Origin: Lachnospiraceae bacterium
GTDB taxonomy: Bacteria > Bacillota > Clostridia > Lachnospirales > Lachnospiraceae
Length of the DNA: 47,867 nt
Assembly: GCA_030536685.1 (NCBI GenBank)
Contig: JAUNPP010000004.1
Coordinates: 7,457-55,323 of the forward strand
Direction: 5' to 3'
Part shown: positions 1 to 7,387 of the stretch, piece by piece
Layout: each line of letters opens with the position of its first letter
How positions within the stretch are numbered: position 1 is the stretch's first letter
Translations under genes and position numbers: made by a program
Notes under the pieces: model-generated
Told to the model about the DNA's origin: nothing
The model's database searches: none
The model's input: the letters and a program-made list of their open reading frames with translations, nothing else

Positions 1-1261
1 TTCCGGCACTTTTTTCTGGCACTTTTTTTACAAAAGAAAGTGCCAGAACCGTTCTATCCGGATCAAATTTTTCCTCTATCTCTGGTTCAATGAAACCTTC
101 ATCATTCCATACATTGAAAATATTCGGAACTCCACTCCCTGCACGTTCACCTATATTAATCAAATTAAACATTTTCATAAGTGACTTGTTTCGTGGATCA
201 GATTCTCCACCCAAACGCATCTGTTTCTTACCTGTTCGAATATAGCCGGGATTTGCGAAAGTAATTTTGTCTATCTCTTTCCTAATCACCACACCACGAC
301 TACCGTGATAATCAGCATTAATCAAACAATTTGCCAGTGCCTCACGAAGAGCTTGATGAATCGGGGTATCATCAATACGTTCTCCTCCTTTCATTTTAAA
401 CGGCACCTTAATATCTTTAATCATCTTATTATAAACTCTGAAATAAAAGTCAAAGACATTACCTGACCATTCACCTGAACTTGATTGTAACCGATCCGTC
501 CAACGAATTGCCGAATTCATTTCTTCTCTATAATCCAGGAAATATTCCGGAAAATGTCGGACAATATTATACTCATTCCCGAACATAAGCATGCCAGCCG
601 CTGTTGGGTGTAGCTGTCCATCTTCTTCTGAAATAGCTGCTGCACCAATACTTCTTAAATACTCATGATCACTCAACCGCTCGAAGGGATGCCCTTCCTT
701 CAAAGTTCTATGACTATTACGATATCCATGAATTGTATCGTAATTTAAATCTTCCATAGGAACCTTATCCAAAATTTCCATATCCATTGTTCTCTCTGTC
801 TGATCACGAAGCATCGCTTTTACTTGCAATCTGGTACAATGGTAATCTCCTTCATAGTTTCTACGAAATGTTCCATTAAAGATGTCGTTATTAATATAAA
901 TTGGCTTTTGCTCTCTCTTCGCCATCGGAACATATATAACCATGATGACATCTTGTCTTTCACCGATTGTATATGTCTCTATATCATCATCTGTCAATAA
1001 ATTAAGATTTACTTTCTTAGGGTTATTAATAGTATCCCAGAAGTCTTTACGTAATTTCGATTCATTTCGTAGCCCCGTTGTTCTCCAACGTCCATCTTCT
1101 TCCTCTTTTACACCTAAAATAATAACTCCACCATAACAATTTGCAAACGATGAATATGTGTCCCACAAAGAATTTGGCAAACCACCATTTGCTTTCTTCA
1201 CTTCTCTTCTGTTATCTTCTCTATATTTATCAAAACTTGAAATATCAAATTCTTCTCTCAC
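1..1261 (-). CDS. AlbA_2/AAA_4-type putative ATP-binding regulator (3' end missing)
   Basis: The gene reads off the left edge, so at least 420 codons are present and the C-terminus is missing. The start is a GTG at 1261, preceded in frame by a TGA two codons upstream and by an AGGATGGTGA ribosome-binding region. The N-terminal part contains FANCYGGVIILGV, typical of the AlbA_2 (schlafen-like) domain. The second half contains LREALANCLINADYHG, FANPGYIRTG and GERAGSGVPNIFNVW, typical of the ATP-binding AAA_4/HATPase-like region. Proteins of this family are usually called transcriptional regulators or putative DNA-binding proteins, and some lie in defence or mobile regions. The visible end, KKVPEKSAG, is probably the start of the linker that precedes a winged helix in relatives. 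The family assignment is firm; the biological role is unknown. Confidence 0.8.
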   Translation of the reverse strand, partial: MREEFDISSFDKYREDNRREVKKANGGLPNSLWDTYSSFANCYGGVIILGVKEEEDGRWRTTGLRNESKLRKDFWDTINNPKKVNLNLLTDDDIETYTIGERQDVIMVIYVPMAKREQKPIYINNDIFNGTFRRNYEGDYHCTRLQVKAMLRDQTERTMDMEILDKVPMEDLNYDTIHGYRNSHRTLKEGHPFERLSDHEYLRSIGAAAISEEDGQLHPTAAGMLMFGNEYNIVRHFPEYFLDYREEMNSAIRWTDRLQSSSGEWSGNVFDFYFRVYNKMIKDIKVPFKMKGGERIDDTPIHQALREALANCLINADYHGSRGVVIRKEIDKITFANPGYIRTGKKQMRLGGESDPRNKSLMKMFNLINIGERAGSGVPNIFNVWNDEGFIEPEIEEKFDPDRTVLALSFVKKVPEKSAG

Positions 1262-1450
1262 AATAAATCACCATCCTATTCAAAACCTAACTTTAAATTC
1301 TATACTCCAATTTACAATCTACTCCTAAGTTTACCTTGTTTCTTTCAATAACACAAGTCAACTTCTAATTCAAAAGCTACGGCTTCAAAATCTACGCACT
1401 CTATGAACCGCATTTTTTCTTCCTTTTTTCTCATCATTTTTCTTTTGCTG

Positions 1451-1459
1451 TGTTATAAT
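1451..1459 (+). promoter_or_regulatory. extended -10 promoter for the sortase gene
   Basis: TGTTATAAT at 1451-1459 is a perfect extended -10 element (TGnTATAAT). No convincing -35 hexamer is seen. It lies about 75 bases before the preferred sortase start and overlaps an upstream in-frame ATG at 1458, which argues against that ATG being used. Confidence 0.5.
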
Positions 1460-1535
1460 GAGCAAAACAGGTTACAAACTCTCATGTGCCGAATCTGCCG
1501 GCACAAACGCAGACAGTAACAAAAGGAGCTTTTGT

Positions 1536-2303
1536 ATGAAGAAATTTTTGCAGTCACTGCTGTTACTTATATGTATCGCCGTTTTCCTTTTCAGCGCATG
1601 GAAGCTGTATGGCATCTGGAAAGAATATCAGGCCGGCGATGAAATCTATAACTCCATTCGGAAACAAGCCTCCTCTCCGGACTCTGATTCCCAATCTGGC
1701 CATTCCTCCGGGCAAGAAAACTCTCTTCCGAAAAGTACTCTGGATGACCTGGTCAATCTGAATGCGCTTCTTGAAATCAACGCAGATACCATCGGCTGGA
1801 TTCAGATTCCCGACAGCGCAGTCAACTATCCGATTCTGCAGGCAGGAGACAATGACAAATATCTGTACCGCACCATCACCGGAGAATCGAACAAAGCAGG
1901 ATGTATCTTCGCAGATTACAGAAACCAACAACCCTTTGCAGATGCAAATACAACTGTCTACGGACACAACCTCCTTAACGGAAAGATGTTCAATGACCTT
2001 ATGAACTACGAAAAAAAGGACTGGTGGAAAACGCACCCTGATATTTATATCCAATCCGAAAACGGAACCTATCTTTATCAGGTATATTCCTGCTACCGCA
2101 CAATAGCCGACAGCCAGGCCTATGAATTCAACCTGCAAAACAACACAGAAGAATTTAAAAACTTCCTCTCCTGGACTCTGAAACAGGCGCTCTACCCAAC
2201 CAACTGCAAACCAAAACCCACAGACCACATCGTCACCCTCTCAACCTGCACCAATGAAGAAGACAAGGAACGATTTGTAGTCCATGCAGTGTTGATAAAA
2301 TAG
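1536..2303 (+). CDS. srtB: class B sortase
   Basis: A 255-residue membrane-anchored cysteine transpeptidase of the sortase B family. Such enzymes cleave a C-terminal sorting signal and attach proteins to peptidoglycan or pilins on the outer face of the membrane. Residues 1-25 form a signal anchor (MKKFLQSLLLLICIAVFLFS). The catalytic His lies in TTVYGHNLLNGKMF, the Cys in TLSTC and the Arg in KERFVVHAVL, so the triad is complete. The ATG at 1536 is preferred because AAAAGGAG sits just upstream. An in-frame ATG at 1458 would add 26 residues before the signal anchor and overlaps the promoter. No substrate gene with a sorting signal is seen nearby, so the gene appears isolated. Confidence 0.9.
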   Translation: MKKFLQSLLLLICIAVFLFSAWKLYGIWKEYQAGDEIYNSIRKQASSPDSDSQSGHSSGQENSLPKSTLDDLVNLNALLEINADTIGWIQIPDSAVNYPILQAGDNDKYLYRTITGESNKAGCIFADYRNQQPFADANTTVYGHNLLNGKMFNDLMNYEKKDWWKTHPDIYIQSENGTYLYQVYSCYRTIADSQAYEFNLQNNTEEFKNFLSWTLKQALYPTNCKPKPTDHIVTLSTCTNEEDKERFVVHAVLIK

Positions 2304-2316
2304 TTTATGGTTCTTT

Positions 2317-2462
2317 GGACAGATGTGATGTCCTGGGATGGGTGTCCAGGGGCAAGTGTTCAAGGGTAAGTGTTCAAGGGACGCACAAGCCCAATCGTAT
2401 AAGTCTCTCCGGAGGCGGCTCCGCAATGCCTCCTTACGAGACTTATACGATTGGGCTTGTGC
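2317..2462 (+). repeat. structured intergenic repeat, copy A (degenerate right end)
   Basis: The element starts with GGACAG (2317-2322) and carries the AGGGACGC box (2377-2384). It then has a perfect 25-bp inverted repeat: 2383-2407 pairs with 2438-2462. Inside the stem is AAGTC...GACTT, and the apex has GGAGG/CCTCC pairing, a small GCGG-CT-CCGC hairpin and an AAT strand. The terminal CTGTCC seen in copies B and D is missing. It lies between the convergent sortase and sigma-factor genes and may also serve as a terminator. Confidence 0.75.
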
Positions 2463-2561
2463 TGTGTTTCACAGTTTCCCACCATTATACCCCAGATTTA
2501 CTGTTAACTTATTCACTCCAAATCAGGATACTATCCTTTTCCGTTCCGTAATAAATTTCTC

Positions 2562-3077
2562 TTATGTGTACGCTTTTTCCATCTTCCGTTTTTTGCATTT
2601 TAGGCAAAGTAAAAGCCGCCGCCCAATTCGCACCCTCGCCCAGCTTTCCGTTTTCCCAAAAATCCCTGATATTTTTTTGAAAGATAATTCGCCAAAAACT
2701 CGTAACATAAACACTTCTTTATAAGGTTCTTCTATGCCATGCAAATATTCAAGAATACGCATAGCATCAGACTCATCGGTTATTATCAGCTCCAATGACG
2801 GAGATGTAGTATCTGCTAAATGATCTGACACTTCATCTAACGTCATTATTGCACGATGTTTCTCCTTTCGCTTTTGGGCGAAGTAAAGATGTTTTGCAAT
2901 CTGACATAACCATACTGTCATTTTACAATCGCCACGAAAGGATGAAATACTTTTCATAGCCTGAAAAAATGTTTCCTGCGTGATTTCTTCTGCCTGCTCG
3001 GAATTTCGGCAAAGAGATAATACATATCTGTAAATATCTTTGAAGTATAAAGAATAAATTTCTTCAAATGAATCCAT
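2562..3077 (-). CDS. ECF-type RNA polymerase sigma factor
   Basis: A 171-residue sigma-70 family protein of the extracytoplasmic-function group. Region 2 is residues 1-70 (FEEIYSLYFKDIYRYVLSL, EEITQETFFQAMKSISSFRG, the -10 recognition part). Region 4 is about residues 110-160 (EEPYKEVFMLRVFGELSFKK, ISGIFGKTESWARVRIGRR, the helix-turn-helix that binds the -35). The start is well supported by GAAGGAGG. It probably forms an operon with the small membrane-protein gene just upstream. ECF genes normally precede an anti-sigma gene, but here the downstream side holds only an intergenic repeat and a convergent sortase gene. Its target regulon cannot be read from the window. Confidence 0.9.
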   Translation of the reverse strand: MDSFEEIYSLYFKDIYRYVLSLCRNSEQAEEITQETFFQAMKSISSFRGDCKMTVWLCQIAKHLYFAQKRKEKHRAIMTLDEVSDHLADTTSPSLELIITDESDAMRILEYLHGIEEPYKEVFMLRVFGELSFKKISGIFGKTESWARVRIGRRLLLCLKCKKRKMEKAYT

Positions 3078-3097
3078 TTGCTGCCTCCTTCCATAAG

Positions 3098-3277
3098 CTA
3101 TATTTCATCCTTAATGTTCTGTAAAAAATTCTGGTGTTTCATACAGCACCATTCTGCTATCATTGCAGCCAGAGCAGCTGTAATCATCGCAGCAATCAAC
3201 AAAAAAATCTGATTTAACGGCAGCATAAACCGAATACGCCACATAGAGCGAAGAAACCGAATAAACTTTAGACACAT
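3098..3277 (-). CDS. small single-pass membrane protein, reading frame uncertain
   Basis: A 59-codon frame with a basic start (MCLKFIRFLRSMWRIRF) followed by one hydrophobic segment (IFLLIAAMITAALAAMIAEW) and a short polar tail. It ends 20 bases before the sigma-factor start, so the two are probably co-transcribed. The best ribosome-binding site of the locus (AGGAGGTGAT) instead serves an ATG at 3299 in another frame, which encodes 62 residues with no membrane segment. The two frames would join if the seven-T run (3201-3207 on the complement) were one base shorter. Either the 3277 start, a slippage product or a damaged gene is possible. The function is unknown; a partner or inhibitor of the sigma factor is only a guess from position. 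Confidence 0.45.
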   Translation of the reverse strand: MCLKFIRFLRSMWRIRFMLPLNQIFLLIAAMITAALAAMIAEWCCMKHQNFLQNIKDEI

Positions 3278-3389
3278 TTTTCACTTCAATATAGCGCATA
3301 ACATCACCTCCTATATAGATAAGAGTATGATTTATTCCATTCGTTACAGGAAATCAAATATAAATTCCAAAAACTGATTAAAAGTTCAT

Positions 3390-3525
3390 GGACAGATATG
3401 CAGCGACAACCAGCCACGTGTGGATGATACAAGTCCTAAAGGAGCGTATTGGGCGTTCACGCCCCTTAGCTCCGCAGGACTTCGTATCATCCACACGTGG
3501 CGTCCCTCCCCCATCACCCCTGTCC
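3390..3525 (-). repeat. structured intergenic repeat, copy B
   Basis: A 136-bp element bounded by GGACAG (3390-3395) and CTGTCC (3520-3525). The main stem is 24 bp with one bulged base: 3414-3437 with 3476-3500. The apical part read on the minus strand is GGAGC, TAAG, a GGGCG-TGAA-CGCCC hairpin, AATAC, GCTCC. The AGGGACGC box lies at 3501-3508 on the minus strand. It shares its flanks, core and architecture with copy D at 14.5 kb but its stem sequence differs. It lies between the divergent sigma-factor operon and adhE. Confidence 0.8.
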
Positions 3526-3734
3526 CCGAACTCCAATCAGTCCTCCCACCCTTTTTTGACAGTTTTGCGGAAATGTTCTCCTTCATTCTTTTGTAGAAAT
3601 GTTACATTTTCCTATTTATATTCTTTTTTATATCGTATTCTCCATACTGTTTTGTTATTATTTTAACATAACAAGTCTGTATACCGCCTTTTTTTCATCG
3701 TTTTCCCGATTTTTTTCTTTTCCAGCTTTTAACA

Positions 3735-3763
3735 TTGACAATTAATTAACGATATTGTATGAT
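3735..3763 (+). promoter_or_regulatory. adhE promoter with overlapping Rex-like operator
   Basis: A perfect -35 TTGACA (3735-3740), a 17-base spacer and a -10 TATGAT (3758-3763) form a strong sigma-A promoter about 100 bases before adhE. The -35 overlaps TTGACAATTAATTAACGA (3735-3752). This matches the clostridial Rex consensus TTGTTAAnnnnTTAACAA at 5 of 7 bases in the left half and 6 of 7 in the right. Rex represses fermentative genes when NADH/NAD is low, so the location fits direct redox control of adhE. Confidence 0.65.
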
Positions 3764-3870
3764 GCAGAAGTAGCGATTAGCTGATGAAAACATTAGCTGA
3801 TGAAAACAAATCTGAAATGTTTGTTTCTTATACTCATCTTAGAAATAATAAATAAAATCGGAGGTATCTT

Positions 3871-6495
3871 ATGAGTGAGACAATGGAATGGACCAACGAA
3901 ATGATTGACGCTCATGTGGATGAGCTGGTGACAAAGGCTCAAAGTGCTCTTGACACCTATTTGACTATGGATCAGGAAACCGTAGATTACATTGTTGCAA
4001 AATGCTCAGTTGCCGGTCTGGATCAGCATGGTGTGCTTGCGGAGGCTGCCGTACAGGAAACAGGCAGAGGTGTATTTGAGGATAAAGCAGTAAAAAATCT
4101 GTTTGCCTGCGAATACGTAACATCCAATATGAAACACCTGAAAACAGCAGGTGTGATCAAAGAGGATCGTTTAAACGGTATTGTGGAAATTGCAGAGCCT
4201 GTTGGCGTGATCTGCGGTATTATCCCGACCACAAACCCGACCTCAACTGTTATTTTCAAATCCCTGATTGCCATTAAGACCAGAAACCCTATTATTTTCT
4301 CCTTCCACCCTTCTGCTTACAACTGCTCTGTACAGGCTGCGGTCTGCATGCGCGATGCTGCTGTTGCAGCGGGTGCTCCTGCTGATTGTATTCAGTGGCT
4401 GGGATTAAAATCCATGTACGCAACCAATGCGCTGATGAATCATCCCGGTGTGGCTACCATTCTTGCAACCGGGGGAAATGCAATGGTAAAGGCTGCTTAC
4501 TCCTGTGGAAAACCTGCTCTTGGCGTAGGCGCGGGCAACGTACCTTCTTATATAGAAAAAACTGCTGATATCAAACGCGCTGTAAATGATGTGGTTCTTT
4601 CCAAATCATTTGACAACGGTATGATCTGTGCATCCGAACAGGCCGTTATCATCGATCACGAAATCTATGAGCCTGTCATGGCTGAATTTGCCCGTTTCAA
4701 AACCTACCTGGTCAATGCAGAGGAAAAAACAAAGCTGGAACTGTACATGTTCGGCGCAGCGGCTTACAGTGAAAACACAGCAGATGCCCACCTGAATCCG
4801 AATCTGGTCGGAAAGCCTGCGGTATGGATCGCTGAACAGGCTGGATTTTCAGTACCTGCAGATACACAGATTCTTCTGGCCGAATGTGAGGAGGTCGGTC
4901 CCTGCGAACCTCTGACCCGTGAAAAGCTTTCTCCGGTTCTCGCCGTGCTGAAAGCAGAATCCACCGACGACGGAATCGCAAAAGCAGCAGCTATGGTAGA
5001 ATTTAACGGACTCGGCCATTCTGCAGCAATTCATTCCAATGACCGCGACATTATCCTGCGGTTCAGCAAAGCAGTAAAAGCAATCCGTATCATTGAAAAT
5101 GCGCCCTCCACATTCGGCGGTATCGGCGGCGTTTACAATGCATTTATCCCCTCTCTGACACTCGGCTGCGGCTCCTACGGACACAACTCCGTATCCAACA
5201 ACGTCAGCGCCGTTAATCTGATCAACATTAAACATGTCGGAAGGAGAAATAATAATATGCAGTGGATCAAGCTTCCCCCTAAAATTTACTTTGAACGCAA
5301 TGCCATCCGCTACCTGCTCGATATGAAGGAAATGGAACGCGCTATGATCGTTACGGACCGCGGAATGTACACACTGGGATATGTTGCCAAAATTGAAGAT
5401 GTCATCAAATCCAGAAGAAATACGGTTGATATTGAGCTGTTCTTCGACGTAGAGTCCGACCCTACCTTCCACACCGTGCGCAAAGGTCTGGAACTGATGA
5501 AAAACTTCCGTCCCGACACCATCATCGCACTGGGCGGCGGCTCCGCAATGGACGCAGCCAAGGTAATGTGGCTTATGTACGAACATCCCGAAGTAAACTT
5601 CAACGATATCAAGCAGAAATTTATGGATATCCGCAAACGTGCTTTCAAATTCCCGGAACTGGGCAAGCAGGCTAAATTAATCTGTATCCCCACCACCTCC
5701 GGAACAGGCTCTGAAGTAACGCCATTTGCCGTTATCACAGATTCCGATGAAAACAAGAAATATCCTCTGACAGACTACGCTCTGACTCCCACGATTGCAA
5801 TCGTAGACCCTGAGCTGACCATGAGTCTTCCTGCCTCCATCGCAGCCGACACCGGTATCGATGTCCTGACCCACGCAGTAGAAGCCTTCGTTTCTATCCT
5901 GGCATCTGATTACACCGACGGTCTTGCAAAACAGGCAGTGAAAATGGTATTTGATTACCTGCCCCGCTCCGTAAAGAACGGTAAAAACGACCCCGAAGCG
6001 CGTGAAAAAATGCACAATGCCGCAACCATCGCCGGCATGGCATTTGCCAATGCATTCCTCGGCATGAACCACTCTCTGGCACACAAAATCGGCGGTGAAT
6101 TCCACGTTCCTCACGGACGCGCAAACGGAATCCTCTTACCTCATGTCATCCGCTACAACGGCACCGTACCGACCAAATTAAACATCTGGCCCAAGGTAGA
6201 ACGCTACAAAGCAGATGAAAAATACATGGAGCTGGCTCAGCTGATCGGCCTCAACCCCAAAAACACCAAAGAAGGTGTTGAAATGTTCGCAGATGCCTGT
6301 GAAAAGCTCTGCGCAGAAGTCGGCGTAGCCTGCAACATCAAATCCCAGAATATTTCTGAGGAAGACTGGAACGAAGCCGTACACCGCATCGCCATGAACG
6401 CATACGAAGACCAGTGTACCCCCGCAAACCCCCGTATGCCTATGGTGAAGGATATGGAAGAAATCCTGCATCTCATTTACGATTATAATTTTTAA
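3871..6495 (+). CDS. adhE: bifunctional acetaldehyde-CoA/alcohol dehydrogenase
   Basis: An 874-residue fusion that reduces acetyl-CoA to acetaldehyde and then ethanol with two NADH, closing the fermentative redox balance. The N-terminal aldehyde dehydrogenase domain (about 1-440) has its catalytic Cys at residue 253 (SFDNGMICASEQAV). The C-terminal iron alcohol dehydrogenase domain (about 460-870) has the GGGSAMDAAK nucleotide motif and iron ligands in FLGMNHSLAHKIGGEFHVPH. Enzymes of this type form cytoplasmic filaments (spirosomes). The start is fixed by GGAGG seven bases upstream. The length is normal and the gene stands alone, with its own promoter and a terminator-like hairpin behind it. 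Confidence 0.97.
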   Translation: MSETMEWTNEMIDAHVDELVTKAQSALDTYLTMDQETVDYIVAKCSVAGLDQHGVLAEAAVQETGRGVFEDKAVKNLFACEYVTSNMKHLKTAGVIKEDRLNGIVEIAEPVGVICGIIPTTNPTSTVIFKSLIAIKTRNPIIFSFHPSAYNCSVQAAVCMRDAAVAAGAPADCIQWLGLKSMYATNALMNHPGVATILATGGNAMVKAAYSCGKPALGVGAGNVPSYIEKTADIKRAVNDVVLSKSFDNGMICASEQAVIIDHEIYEPVMAEFARFKTYLVNAEEKTKLELYMFGAAAYSENTADAHLNPNLVGKPAVWIAEQAGFSVPADTQILLAECEEVGPCEPLTREKLSPVLAVLKAESTDDGIAKAAAMVEFNGLGHSAAIHSNDRDIILRFSKAVKAIRIIENAPSTFGGIGGVYNAFIPSLTLGCGSYGHNSVSNNVSAVNLINIKHVGRRNNNMQWIKLPPKIYFERNAIRYLLDMKEMERAMIVTDRGMYTLGYVAKIEDVIKSRRNTVDIELFFDVESDPTFHTVRKGLELMKNFRPDTIIALGGGSAMDAAKVMWLMYEHPEVNFNDIKQKFMDIRKRAFKFPELGKQAKLICIPTTSGTGSEVTPFAVITDSDENKKYPLTDYALTPTIAIVDPELTMSLPASIAADTGIDVLTHAVEAFVSILASDYTDGLAKQAVKMVFDYLPRSVKNGKNDPEAREKMHNAATIAGMAFANAFLGMNHSLAHKIGGEFHVPHGRANGILLPHVIRYNGTVPTKLNIWPKVERYKADEKYMELAQLIGLNPKNTKEGVEMFADACEKLCAEVGVACNIKSQNISEEDWNEAVHRIAMNAYEDQCTPANPRMPMVKDMEEILHLIYDYNF

Positions 6496-6611
6496 ATTAA
6501 TTTTACTTGTGAGTTGAAAGTTTTAACTCAACAGTAATTTTATAAGTTTGAAAAATCCAAAGTTTTTTAAAAAGCAGAAGTGCCTAAACAACACAAGTGC
6601 TTAAACAACAC

Positions 6612-6696
6612 AAAAGCCCAATGATACAGGTTCCCAGGAATCGGCGGCTATTCGATAGCCAATGGTTCCTGACGGTCCTGTATCATGGGGCTTTTT
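6612..6696. terminator. bidirectional terminator; also structured-repeat copy C
   Basis: A 19-bp stem with one mismatch (6612-6630 with 6677-6695) starts with AAAAGCCC and ends with GGGCTTTTT, giving T-runs in both directions between convergent adhE and the nuclease gene. The apex has AGGAA/TTCCT pairing, a GGCTAT-TCG-ATAGCC hairpin and an AAT strand. This is the same layout as copies A, B and D, and the lower stem keeps ATGATACAGG. The GGACAG ends are absent. Confidence 0.75.
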
Positions 6697-6700
6697 CGGA

Positions 6701-7387
6701 TTATTTCCGTCCACTTTTTATATAGGCTGCAAGCTCCGGGTAAAATTCCTGATTATCTTTAATCAGCCAACGCTTGAAAGCTGCAAACGGAGATGTATCT
6801 TCTAACTGCTTTTTCAGGAGATACTTCAAATCCTCCTGATCCTCATCCTCCGCCTCCTGATATTCCCGCACATATTCCTTGAACTGTGAAAGCTCTTTTC
6901 TCAAAGTTCTTCTCAATTTTTTTGCTTCCATCTGTTTTTGAGGAGTTGATCCGTAATATACTTCTCGAAGAAGCTTCGCTGTATTTTGAATTTCCAATCT
7001 TTCATCCAAAACCTCAAATATCAATTCTTCTTCCGTTCCAAAATACCCTTTTTTACGAAACGTAATTAATTCCTCTACATTTTCTTTTGTACAGTCAACA
7101 ATCGGTTCATATTTATTGAGCTTCGTATTATTGCAATGAGCACAGGCCAGAAATAAATTATTCCAATTATATTTTAATTCCACATCTCCTTTATGGGATC
7201 TGAGATGTTCTATTTGATATGAAGTAATCTGATTACTTTCGCAAATATAGCATTTACTATGGAACATTTCTCTCAGAGCTGCATTTACTTCAGGAGTATT
7301 GTATGTGCTGTTTTGCGTTTTCGCCTTCAGTAAAGATGCTATTGCTTTTTGTGCTTTATCCGTTAATTTCCGCTCAACTTTGATCAT
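6701..7387 (-). CDS. HNH endonuclease, PtuB-like (Septu-type defence)
   Basis: A 228-residue HNH nuclease. The metal-site cysteines are in SKCYICES and ACAHCNNTK, and the HNH core is in QIEHLRSHKGDVELKYNWNN. It matches the retron/Septu-associated HNH family (TIGR02646 type). Its start codon overlaps the stop of the upstream ATPase gene by four bases (ATGA), so the two are translationally coupled. In Septu systems the ATPase senses phage infection and releases or activates the HNH nuclease against nucleic acid. No reverse transcriptase or retron RNA is seen next to it. The assignment rests on family motifs and gene order, not on any activity. Confidence 0.8.
   Translation of the reverse strand: MIKVERKLTDKAQKAIASLLKAKTQNSTYNTPEVNAALREMFHSKCYICESNQITSYQIEHLRSHKGDVELKYNWNNLFLACAHCNNTKLNKYEPIVDCTKENVEELITFRKKGYFGTEEELIFEVLDERLEIQNTAKLLREVYYGSTPQKQMEAKKLRRTLRKELSQFKEYVREYQEAEDEDQEDLKYLLKKQLEDTSPFAAFKRWLIKDNQEFYPELAAYIKSGRK

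Noticed and set aside
1458-1535. Upstream ATG of the sortase gene
   Set aside because: It sits in the promoter -10 region and would place 26 polar residues before the signal anchor. The ATG at 1536 has a good ribosome-binding site.
1563-2228. Long open frame opposite the sortase gene (also 4849-5586 opposite adhE and 11281-12081 opposite selB)
   Set aside because: These are antisense shadows of well-identified genes, with no ribosome-binding site or family match.
2338-2724. 128-residue frame across the 2.4-kb repeat and the end of the sigma gene
   Set aside because: It crosses a perfect inverted repeat and runs antisense to the sigma factor. No motif is seen.
3111-3299. 62-residue protein starting MRYIEVKNVSKVYS, resembling the start of an ABC ATPase
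   Set aside because: No Walker motif follows, and the downstream part is more protein-like in another frame. The locus is described instead as a frame-ambiguous small membrane protein.
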